64,000 bases of DNA from Phialophora verrucosa. Taxonomy: Eukaryota > Ascomycota > Eurotiomycetes > Chaetothyriales > Herpotrichiellaceae. Below, one piece after another: positions 11,623 to 21,819 of the stretch. Each line of letters begins with the position of its first letter. The stretch's first letter is position 1. The position numbers and the translations under genes were made by a program. The stretch is from NCBI GenBank assembly GCA_002099365.1, contig MSED01000003.1, positions 248,001-312,000 of the forward strand, given 5' to 3'. The notes beneath the pieces were generated by a model that was not told the DNA's origin, ran no database searches, and saw only the letters and a program-made list of their open reading frames with translations.

Positions 11623-12799
11623 GTTTACCTCTCTGCCAACTTCCTACACTTCTCCCGGCTCTGCACCAAAGCACCCATTCTTATCCCATCATCTTCCATG
11701 ACAATTCCGTTGCATCGGTGCCCTGAGGGAAGGCTTCCCCGCATGCATGGGGCCAGGCGGTTCTCCAATGGTGTTTCCCGAGCAGATTTCCGAGGCCGTT
11801 TCCGCCTCCTTGTCCAATTACATTCCCACAGACTGCGTCTGAACGTGCATGAACAGGGGACTTCCCACCTCCACTCAACCCACTCAGGGGGCTTTTCCGT
11901 AACGACAGCAACAAGCAAAATGATAGGTCACAGCCGAAGGTCCTTACGAGCCTCCTCTCGTCAGTCTTCTTTGTATCAAAGATTACACTACTTGTCGTGA
12001 TGCGTGAGGGTCACTTCCTCCACGGTCAAAGACCTAAGCTGGCATCTCTCTCTCACAACATTAGGGGCAGATCCTGTGGATGTCGCCGGCGGGAATGCTC
12101 ACGGATGTCTACTGTAAAACGCTAATCCACGTCGGGCGGGCACAGGCTCGTCCTTTAGCAATGGATGAGGAATTGAAAATTTACGTGGCTACCCACTGGA
12201 ATATTGCATTGAAGCCATAGAGCTGTTCCTTAACTCGCCATGGACATCAAAAGGGCCATGTGCTTTGACATTAGACATACCAGGCTGAGTGCCAGCGACC
12301 TTCAATTTATCAAGTCGAACAATTATGAGAACGAGAATGTTCTGCTACGTTCGGAGACCGTCCTCTCATTTTCGGAGTCTTTCTCTATCGACGTCGTAGT
12401 ACCTCTCTTGTCATTGAGGTAAGCCCTCACATCCTAGTACTTTGCAAGCTTTACCGGCTATAACATCTCCTCTCCTTGAAGCCTCTGGCTTGCACACTCA
12501 GCAGCAATGGTCTGCCTATGACAACGCTAAAACTTGTCGTGGTACGTATTTCAAATTTATGCGCACAACAATTTCTTGCATTCTCTGAGTTCTCTCAAGC
12601 CTTTTGTATCCCGTGACCTGGGTTGCTGCCCTACGTATTTGTTTACCGATGACGAGGAACCCTGGGGCCATCGCCTTGTCAGTAAGCACGTTAGCAATAG
12701 CTGATATCGCTCCGCTACCCACGAAAGTCGTCACCCATCCTAGCCACAGAATAGCATATGTTTCCAGAGCTTTTCTGCAGCTCCTGCTGAGTACAGCTT
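11623..12799. other. 1.2-kb intergenic region upstream of the aldolase gene
   Basis: This contains the aldolase promoter side (near 11623-12000) and the 3' flank of the transporter ending at 12800. A short minus-strand frame at 12734-12516 could be a membrane-protein relic (WLGWVTTFVGSGAISA read upstream), but it has no start, partner exon or family match, so no gene is called. Confidence 0.35.
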
Positions 12800-14522
12800 C
12801 TACACCTGGCGATCACTAAGCTCGACATGAGAAGGAGCTTTCTCCTTGTCAACAACGAGTCCGTCCGAGGAGACCTTGTCGCTTTTCACGTTTTCGGCCA
12901 GCTTTACTTGGTTGAGCTGGTTCGTGACCGCCTGAATACTGCCGCGGCGTCCCGAGTCGAAGATGATGGAGACTTCTTCAATGGTCAAACGTCTGCGAAA
13001 CGGATCAGTGGTTGGGGCGCGACATGACTGTAGATTAGAAAGAATCATACCTCGTCTCGGGGAAGAAGAACCAGGCCATCACGCCGTAAAAGCTAATCAG
13101 GCAGATATAGACGATATAGCTGGCACAATGTCAACAAGCCACTCAAGTGGTGCACCGAAGGGCGAGAGCGACTTACTATTTCCATGCAATGCTCTCCAAG
13201 GCCACCGGGTTGACCCATTGATTGAACGCCTGGGCGACGTTCTGGACACCGAGCATGATACTGAGGCCTTTCAGACGCATATGATAAGGCAGAATTTCCG
13301 CGCCATAAGAGAACGGTAATGGCGTCCAGCCGAGGTCATTGAAGCCGTAATAGATAAACATCATGGGCACAACAGCGATCCCGACATTCCTGCTGCCGGT
13401 CTCGGCGAAGCTCCCGCTCAGTCCCGTCATGACGATGTACGCACACAGCATGCCAATGGTGGAGGTCATCCAAAGCACGCGACGACCAGCCCGCTCGGCA
13501 TTGAGTGCGCCAGCATAGGCAGCGAAAAGATTGAAGACGGCGAGACCAGCGTTGATTCCAGTAACTTGTTTCGGGTCGGTGATGCCTACCAGTTTCAGCG
13601 CCGGGGCAAGGTAGTAGCCGATAATGCCGTTCCCGATCCAATTGGTGCCGGTACCCATGGTAACAAGCACCAGCAAGCGTCGTCGGTTACCGGGGGTCCT
13701 GAAGAAGTCCAGATAAGTCGTGCGCTTGTTTTCCTTTTCGAGCTCCAGAGCATGTCGAATTTGGGTGTACTCATGTTGGACCAGCTCATCCTCAACGTCC
13801 CCATTTGCGTGATATTTGGCGAGAATTTTCATCGCTTCTTCAGCCCGGTCATGGTGAACCAACCAACGCGGACTCTCTGGAAGGAAGAAGAGTAGAACGA
13901 TGATTGCAAAGGGCGCCATAATCTGAAACAGACATGGTCCCCTCCATGCCCAGTTCGTGTCGCCCCAACTGAGGGAACCGTAGCAGAACCACGCCGCACT
14001 CAAGCCTCCAACATAGTAGTTGGCATAATAGCAACTGGCTAGATAAGGACGCAGGCGCGGATGGGCGAGTTCTTGGATGAGTGCGATGGCCGTAGTCTTG
14101 CCAAATGGACCAGCGGCCCCGATGAGCGTCCTGCCAGCAATGAACATGCCGCGGCTGGTGGCGAAGGCATTAATGAACGCCCCAGGGATCAACAATATGG
14201 AACCGGCAAGCAATGCCGCCTTGCGACCCCAGATTGTGTTGATAGCCGAGCCCATAAAAGGCGTGACGATGGCTGGAAGGAAGAGACTGGCGGCAATGAG
14301 ACCCAAGTAGTTGCCTTTGGGGTGGTCAAAGTATTCCTGCCACTGTGGTATCGCTTGTAACCCGTTGAGGAGAGAAGCATCGTAACCAAGGTAGAAGACA
14401 CAAAAATAAAGACCGACGCAGTGAATGAAGTTGACTCGAAGGCCGGGATCCTTCCACCACTGGGGGTGGGTGTTGTTCTTGAAACCGCCAAAGGTTGTTC
14501 TGTCCGTTCCACTTCTCGCCAT
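12800..14522 (-). CDS. MFS sugar transporter 1 (sugar porter family)
   Basis: This is a plasma-membrane hexose/lactose-type symporter of the sugar porter family, 535 residues in three exons (14522-13177, 13119-13051, 12992-12800). The start is the ATG at 14522 (MARSGTDRTT); an in-frame ATG at 14642 is less likely because the added residues are unlike the family. Visible marks are LGYDASLLNGLQ in TM1, WGRKAALLAG after TM2, R-x3-G-x5-G in the next helix, PESPRWLV at the central loop and FFFPETRRLTIEE after the last helix, created by splicing. Twelve hydrophobic segments fit. It diverges from the dioxygenase gene at 15011 across a 488-bp promoter with SYGGRG-type sites. It probably brings in the sugar or sugar acid used by the neighbouring dehydratase and aldolase. 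Confidence 0.9.
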
Positions 14523-15010
14523 GGTGAGTGAGGTGAACCTTGCAACAGGTTTGTGCAAGTTTCTGGGGGAATTTTCTGGGGAAATTTGAGCGGGGAGAAT
14601 AAGGGAATCTTCCAAGGCCGGATCCGCTGCTTGATATAGCACGATCAGGCTTTGAGGACAGGGGCAAAATCCACAGACGCCGTGTGCATTTCCAAGGGAA
14701 GCGAGATTGACTGAGAGCCCGCCTTTGTCTCTCCATCTCGGTTTTCGGAATGGTTCCGATATATTTGGAGCGAGTCAAACTCTTCTATGCCCATACCTTT
14801 GTTGGAGAAGCCGGTTTTAAAGTCTCGGAATGAGCTGTGAGGGGGGAAAATAATCGGATTGCCCAAATAGCACTAAAGCCATCTACTTATAGGGCCCAGG
14901 TTTGGATGAGAAAGAGTGTGAAGCTACAGCAAGCAAGCTCCCAAAGAGGAACAGAATTGGACGCCTCCCAGAACGCTGTGCACACTTATTCCACCAACCA
15001 GAACTGCACC
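14523..15010. promoter_or_regulatory. Divergent promoter, transporter 1 / TauD dioxygenase
   Basis: This 488-bp region lies between two divergent start codons. Close to the transporter start it holds CTGGGG at 14563-14568 and again at 14576-14581, plus GCGGGG at 14590-14595. All three fit the SYGGRG consensus of the carbon-catabolite repressor CreA/Cre1. The paired CTGGGG sites suggest glucose repression (inference from the consensus; no binding data). Confidence 0.4.
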
Positions 15011-16279
15011 ATGTCGATCTCGGTTGTTGAAACCCAGGCGGAGGTCGTCTTGAAGGCCACACCATCAAAGAATTGGATCCCTCTACCAATCGAAGGAGAG
15101 ATACCAGGACCGTACAAGACACCCAAATTCGGATTCCACGTCAAACCTTTACACCCGACATTTGCTTGTGAATTACAGGGTGTAGATTGGAGCAGACCCA
15201 TTCCTCGGGAAGAGTATCAAGAGATACGAGACTTGGTAGACAAAGTATGGTTGCTACTGCACGCGAGATCTAGAATATTACCGAGCTGACCAACTCCAAT
15301 CTAGTATGGACTGGTTGTTTGCCGAAACACGGGCCTGACCGATGAACGCCACATCGAGTTTTCGAAATACTTTGGCGAGCTCGACGATGTCACGCCGTAT
15401 CTGAAGGCAGGCCGCAAACATCACTTGCCATACCCTGAACTTTTCGACGCGGGAAACATCGATCCCAACACGGGAAAAGTTGCTCCTCTCACCGCCGTTA
15501 CCATTATTGGGAACAAAGTCTGTATTTCACTGGTTGGTTGAACCCACGAATAATGTCTGACGTCTGTAGGCAAATGAACTTTTCCACGTTGACTCTTCAT
15601 TCAACGCACGACGGGCCGGCCATTCATTGCTTCTGGCGCATACTCTCCCACCGGCAGGGACCGGAGGATCCACTGAGGTATATCGTAATCCAAAAATGCT
15701 ACGAACCAATGGCGCTAATGACAAGGTAGTTCGCGGACAGTCGTACGGCATATGATGATCTTCCAGCAGAAAAAAAGAAAGAACTCGACGGTCTCGTCGC
15801 GGCACATTCGCTTTTCCATTCACGCAAGACAGCTATGCCAGAGTACTTCAGGAATATGGACCCGAGTAAGATGGAGCTCAGCCGGCACAAACTTGTCCAG
15901 AAGCACGAATGGAGTGGCCGCATGGTGTGTTGATTCTTTCGCTTCCTCCCTGGTGAATGCTGCTGACGGCTTTCGTCAGAACCTCTACATTGCCTCGTAT
16001 GTGCACCACATTGAGGGTCTAGAGCCAGAGCAGAGTAAGGCGCTGATCGACGAATTGATGGCCCATGTGACAAAACCCAAATACCGCCTGACTGTCGAAT
16101 GGTTACAGCCTAAGGATTTGATTATTTGGGACAACACGTCGGTTATGCACCGCGGAACCGGTGGTTCATATGAAGGGCGGTTCCCCCGAGATATGAGGAG
16201 GACGACTGTTAAGGATATGAGCAGTACGAAATATGGACTGAACGGTGAAGGCGCAGAGTGGCGAGTTGGTATGCCATGA
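15011..16279 (+). CDS. TauD/TfdA family Fe(II)/2-oxoglutarate dioxygenase
   Basis: This enzyme probably hydroxylates a small acid using 2-oxoglutarate. The predicted protein has 349 residues in five exons (15011-15244, 15305-15517, 15570-15677, 15730-15924, 15980-16279). All junctions are GT-AG and keep phase 0. The iron site is H155-x-D157 (ELFHVDSSF, directly after the third exon starts) with the distal H307 in SVMHRGTGG. The 2-oxoglutarate-binding Arg lies in RDMRRTT at about 323-324. The N-terminal block FGFHVKPLHPTFACELQGVDW is typical of fungal TfdA-like proteins. It is transcribed divergently from sugar transporter 1. The substrate is unknown; 2,4-D/taurine-type names in databases reflect the family only. 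Confidence 0.88.
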
Positions 16280-17090
16280 AGTAGTTGGCGATCTGCCTGA
16301 ATGTGTTCAGCAAATCCTAAAGCCTTTGAAATCACATGAGCTGCGTAAACGCACCGGCGAGGACAATCCACGTTATCTTCCCATGGGTCTTTTCCCGTAG
16401 GTTGCATCCGCTTTGGGTGAGGCGTAGTTCTCAATCCTATTGAAAGGAGGAGCGTCCCCGGCCCAGGGAAAGCCGATCAATTTCAGGGTGGTTTCCGACC
16501 GTCGGAACTGTAGCCAGGGGTCGAAGCTTGTCGTCAAGCTACAATATAGAGCCAAAAGACTGAGACCTGAGATAGCTGTTGCCGCAATTTGGTTCGGGAT
16601 CCGGTGCTAGTACGTTATTGTGCTTAATACAAGGCAGGGCGTTCCGTGATGCGGAAAGTTATCGGGAAAGAGGTCGACTGGGCAGAGACGGCGATCTCCC
16701 GGCCCCTTCGAAATCAACTCCGCAGATACTACGGAAAGATAGAGGTAGCCAAGCCCGGTGATGCCCTAGAACAGGGGCAGAACCTGGCTCGAGCTGGTGC
16801 TAGAAGCTGGAAACCCTTGACGACTTCGCTCTCCCTTGTTCCGAAACGTGCAGCTGCTTCCCCATGGGGTTTCCTTGGCCGCAGCCATGAGCCATGAGGT
16901 GGTCTATGTCGAGATCTCATGCAGGGATACAATGCTCCGGTCCAGACGCTGGTTGCAATCAGCGGATTCTAGCCCGCGTCTTACTCCTCTTCACCTGCCG
17001 TTGATGCTAAATACCTGGCTTGCCCCCTCGGACATTTCTGATCAACGAGGGCAAACATCAATCTAAGTCAACTCTTCAAATCTGGGGAAA
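16280..17090. other. Intergenic region before transporter 2
   Basis: No gene is supported. The 3' flank of the dioxygenase and the promoter of the next transporter lie here. A TCTGGGGAAA box ends immediately before the transporter ATG at 17091, like the CTGGGG boxes upstream of transporter 1. Confidence 0.35.
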
Positions 17091-19423
17091 ATGCCTACTT
17101 GGTACGCTCTGGGCCTGGCCTTCTTTACCGCTATCGGTACATTTCTTTTCGTACGGTTGACACTCCCGTGAGGAAGGTCTAAGGACATTGAATGGATAAC
17201 CATGTCAACAGGGCTTCGACACCGGAATCGCCACAACTAGTAGGTCAAAAGCCAGCAACTAGATATGTGGACGTGCTGAAGTCCAAAAATAGCTATTGCA
17301 CATCAAAGTTGGGTTGAGTACATGGGCCATCCCTCGAATGGCCTTACTGGCGCGGTATGTATCTTGGTCTCAAATGAAAGACGTCCTGCTGAGCCGGTTC
17401 AGGTCGTCTCATTATACATCGCTGGCGAGGCATTTGGGGGCCTCACGCAGACATTCTTAGGTGACAAACTAGGTCGAATCCGGTTCATGCAGATGATGTG
17501 CATAGTTGTCACCATCGGCACCACAATTCAAACTGCAGCGGTGAACATGGGTATGTTCCTGGCAGGTCGTACCATTGCAGGATATGCTGTTGGGTCAGTG
17601 GTGCTCTTCAGATCGGCAATCTCTTACTGACAGTCGAATAGAGGCCTTGTTGCGACAGTGCCAGTTTATCTCTCTGAGATTTCAGCTCCTGAGCATCGAG
17701 GTCTTCTTGGCGGCATCGCCGGCTGCGGCATTTCTTGCGGTGGAATGGTGTCGAACTGGATTGGGTTCTTCTTCTCATATGCTCCTTACGGCACCTCTCA
17801 ATGGGTAGGTATTTACGACTATGGCGCTGCGTACTGGCTCCAGTTCCCTCCTTAACGTCTCCCATCCCACTTCGTCTCTTTCTTCTCGGTTTTGGCAAAC
17901 TTGAAATAACGTCTTGAGAAGGGACTACTCTGCTAATACTTTCATAGCGCGGCCCTCTTGGCATACAGATCCCCTGGGGAATTATTTTGTTCGTCGGCTT
18001 GGGAACATTCATGCCAAATTCTCCACGACAACTGATTCGACAGGGTAAGGTCGACGATGCTCGTAAAGAGTACGTGAGAATCCATCGCGGTCTTACGACA
18101 CATGATGCCCATCAGGAATTCGCCCTCATGTGCTCTCAAATCCAATATGAGATGCAGAGAGAGATCACTTCGTACAGGGAGATCTTTAAGCTCTTTCACC
18201 GTCGTGCTCTAGTGTAAGTTCTATAACGCCCTTTGCCATCTCAGTCTGAGAGTTGATGCGCTGTGGCAGGTCAATCGGAGTGCAGGTTATGACCAGTATC
18301 ACTGGTGTCAATGTGATCCAGGTGAGTAGTGATTGTACACTTGACTTTGACTGCATATATACTAAAGACATGCTGTACCCTCGCAGTACTATCAAAGTAA
18401 GCCACCTTCTCCCCCATTTTGACCTCCTTCTCTTCATCAACCTATTAGTTCTGCGGAGTCGCTGTCCTAACATTACCGGCGAGCATAGCAACCCTCTACA
18501 AATCTCTGGGCCAACAGCAACATGTTGTCCTTGCATTGGCCGGAGTGTACGGCACTTGTTGTTTTCTTGCCAACTGCATCACTACCAAATTGATTCTTGA
18601 CCAGGTAATTTCCTCTCCCTCCTCCTCTGTCCGCTTGCTCACCGACTTGCCTCCCACACAAATATATTTCACATGGTTCATGGCTAATCTGCATATTTTG
18701 CAGTGGGGGAGGAGACCGTAAGTTCAACCATTGTGATCATATTTATCTCACTAAGTGCTTGCATAGCATGCTCCTATGGGGCTTGATGGCCGTTTGCCTG
18801 ACTCAAATCTATGCGGCGGTGATGCAACGTGAGTTCCAGTACACGGACAACAAGTTAGGAAAGGGATTTGCTATCCTAGGAATCTACCTCTTCGGCGTCT
18901 CATATTGTACGTCATCCTCACCTCATCAGCTCCTTGCTCTTTTCTCTATCACGGTGAACAGTCATAGCAAAAGCTCGATTGTGCTGACTTACAATCTGAA
19001 ACAATAGATGGCCTGGTCAACAGCGTAACCTGGCTGTACGGTGCCGAGGTGCTCCCCGTTGCTCTCCGTTCACGAGTCATGGGCATCGCTGCTGCGGCGC
19101 ATTTCGTCACGAACGTCGGCATCACTGAGGCTGGCCCCAGCGCCTTCGCCAACATCCATGAAAATTACTATTATGTCTTCGTCGGGTGCTCGTTTGCCTT
19201 CATGATCATGATCTATCTGTGGTTCCCCGAGACCAAGCAAAAGACGCTGGAAGATATTGCCGCTTCCTTCGGAGATAAAGTCGTGGATATCGGGGAGGCG
19301 GACATTTTGGATGCCGCGAGGCGCATGCAAGCCGTCGAGGGAAGAGACGTGGAGGAGAAGATTGGTCAGGACGCGGGACACGTGGAGACTGTCGATGATA
19401 CGGTTGTTGCTGATGACAAATAA
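17091..19423 (+). CDS. MFS sugar transporter 2 (sugar porter family)
   Basis: A second sugar porter with roughly ten or more exons, ending at 19423. Well-supported exons are 17091-17150, 17212-17239, 17293-17354, 17403-17593, 17642-17804, 17948-18213 and 18270-18321. Then come a very short exon reading YYQ (starting 18387) and several small exons through about 18460-19000, whose exact borders I leave open. Family marks are GFDTGIATT in TM1, GDKLGRIR, LAGRTIAGYAVG, PVYLSEISAPEHRG, a GVNVIQYYQ-type TM7 motif, TWLYGAEVLPVALRSR and LWFPETKQKTLEDI. The last part of the protein is acidic and cytoplasmic. It shares low similarity with transporter 1 and is not a tandem copy. It probably takes up the substrate of the sugar-acid group, or a related sugar. 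Confidence 0.85.
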
Positions 19424-21819
19424 GGAGAGGAGAAACGATAACCGGAGGGTGGTTTAACTCTCGTTGGATATGTGGAAAATCGGTTCGACAGATGTGTAGC
19501 TTTCGGTCTGTATGGTGGGCAATCAGATGGCCAAGGGAGGATGAGACGTCGATGGGCTGATAAAGGACGCATGGACAAATCACAAACAGTGTTACACACA
19601 GCTGCTTGCAAAACAGGATAGCCAATGAAATATCGTGAGCATCAATGACACAGGTAAGAGTAAACTGGCCTTATATGGTTGTGCCTGAGAGAGTGGTCGA
19701 TGCCCTGTCCTTCATTCTTGCTCGCCGCTTTTCAATCGGGCTTAAAGCAAATTTGTCAGATCTCAAACGACATCAAGGTCGACTTCATAGACGTGACGGA
19801 CGCGGTTCAAGCGAATCAATCATTTGTTCGAATGGGTTCTACCGATTCCCTTCATTAGCTCAAGTAGCTACCTAGCACAGTGCTAGACAAGTCAGCAGCA
19901 GGCCTCTCTACGATAGCCCCGTCCCCAATATGCGCCACATGGATTCCAGCAGCCATGGACGCCTACAGCGTCGAGATGTCGACGATGGACTACGAGGAGG
20001 GCTTACGAAGCGGTATAGAGCTTGGAGGTCAAGCTGAGATCTGCTCTGGGCGAGAAATTCTGTGTCTTCCTCATACCGACTGCCATAGATTAGAAAGGAG
20101 AGGCCTTTCAAACATCTAGCCGAAGTGTCGGTACTTCGAACTAAAAGAGAAATTGAAGAGAGCATCGACAAATCCACGCTGACCGGCGGTCAAAAGCCGA
20201 CTGGCCATGGTGGTGCCGAGGGAGCATCTGAAGTGGACCGATACAAAAAGAGGAAAGCGGATTAATGGTAGGGGAGGAAGACCCTGAAATTGAGTTCCGA
20301 GTCCATCGGAAAGCCCAGCGCTACGTGCGACAGAGCTAGATCGGTTAATTTGAGAAGAATGTGGTTGCCTCCTCTCTCTCTAACTCCGAGTAGAGCGAGT
20401 TCATTTGCTGGAGAACCCTTGTGTTGAAGCAAGCGGAAGACTTTTCAGCTTTGGGCATTGACTGGCTTGCCTCGGTGTTCCTATTCGAGCCCCCGGGTCC
20501 CTACCGGTTCAAAAGATCCTCACAATGTGAATACGACATGAGCCGGTCTTGCCAAAGAGTCAGCCAGCGTGATTGATGATTGACTCGACGCTGTCCTCTT
20601 CTTTCGCGGATAATGTCCTCGGGTACAGAGATAGACTTTGCATTAGGATACAGGGTCAATGTCGACGCCACTTGAGCTCTGATTGACAATCTCCCCAGCA
20701 CCTGGCCCTGGGGTACGAGTAGTCTACGCATCCAGGGAGGCTGTCTATAGTCGACCATTTCCCAAGAAGATCACCGAGAACACTTTTTCCACATCAGAAT
20801 CCTCCTATGGCTGCCGAAAGCAGGTTTGTGAGACGGTTCTCAACGATTATACCCGCAGAGGCTTTATCAATGGCTTCTCACTTCGGTTCCTCACAATTTC
20901 CTGGATTTCTAACTGGGGCGGCGCCCGTTTTCCCTCTCCGACGTAATACGGGAGCTTTTGAATGGTCAGGTTTGCGTTGTTTCTCTCGAATATCGGCTGG
21001 CGCCACTGGATGGCATCGCCAAAAAAGCTTTTTACAATATCATGCTTACCTGTAAGCTACCTCGTGATGCCCTTCCTCCGCATAATCGAGCTGTCGATGG
21101 TCCGGGATCCATTTTCAAGTTGCAAGATATGATGGACGCATTCGAGGAGGTGGGAGGCAAGGATAAATTGGCTCTTGTTCGGGAGGAAGACGATGAGTTC
21201 CTCAAGCACATATTGTACACCCAATTCATCATCCCGTTGATATTGATTTTCGCCACACCAAGGAGGATACATTTTCTGGACTAGCTCTTAACAAAATATT
21301 TACCAGCGCATGCGTTTCCCCTGCTGCAAAAGGGGAATAGCAATCTTGCCCTGACTTAGTGCGGGTAAACATTGATCATCGTTCTCTCACGATGGGAAGG
21401 TAGTGCAGGCTCATCCGGCGCTCGACCCCTTCTTGAAGCCAGGAAGTCATGCTTTCAGTACTGAACGACTAGTGCATCACTGATTTGCGTGCTCGAACTG
21501 GCCGCGAACAATATAGAACTCACATCATCAGCGGACTTTCAATGTACTCGTCGGGGTTTCGATCATCGGATACCTGAAAATAGGAAACGCCGCAATCTGC
21601 CCCGCCAACCCCCGCACATAATCGGCAGCTCTCATCGTCGAGTCATCCAACTACAATCCTGAAAACCCTCTTACCGCAAAGCAAACAGGGACAAATACTT
21701 ATCTCCCACCACTCCATGAGATCATCTCGTGGCACACAAATATTGGTTCGAAATCTCATGTGACGACGCGCCCACATACGATTGTTACAGGTATGTAGGG
21801 CAATTTGAGAACCACCGTG
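19424..21819. other. 2.4-kb stretch with only decayed coding fragments
   Basis: No intact gene is visible. Around 20925-21030 one plus frame reads ELLNGQVCVVSLEYRLAP, like the strand before the oxyanion region of alpha/beta-hydrolases. At about 21105-21240 another piece reads KLQDMMDAFEEVGGKDK, like the C-terminal part of NmrA/isoflavone-reductase proteins. The fragments are unrelated, short and lack the rest of either family, so they look like relics. The end of this stretch holds the promoter of regulator B. Confidence 0.4.

Noticed and set aside
12516..12734. 72-codon minus frame with a membrane-like segment downstream of transporter 1
   Set aside because: The frame lacks a convincing start or family match and may be 3' flank of the transporter.
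19790..19830. GGTTCAAGCGAATC as a tRNA T-arm
   Set aside because: No acceptor stem, D-arm or anticodon arm can be folded around it.
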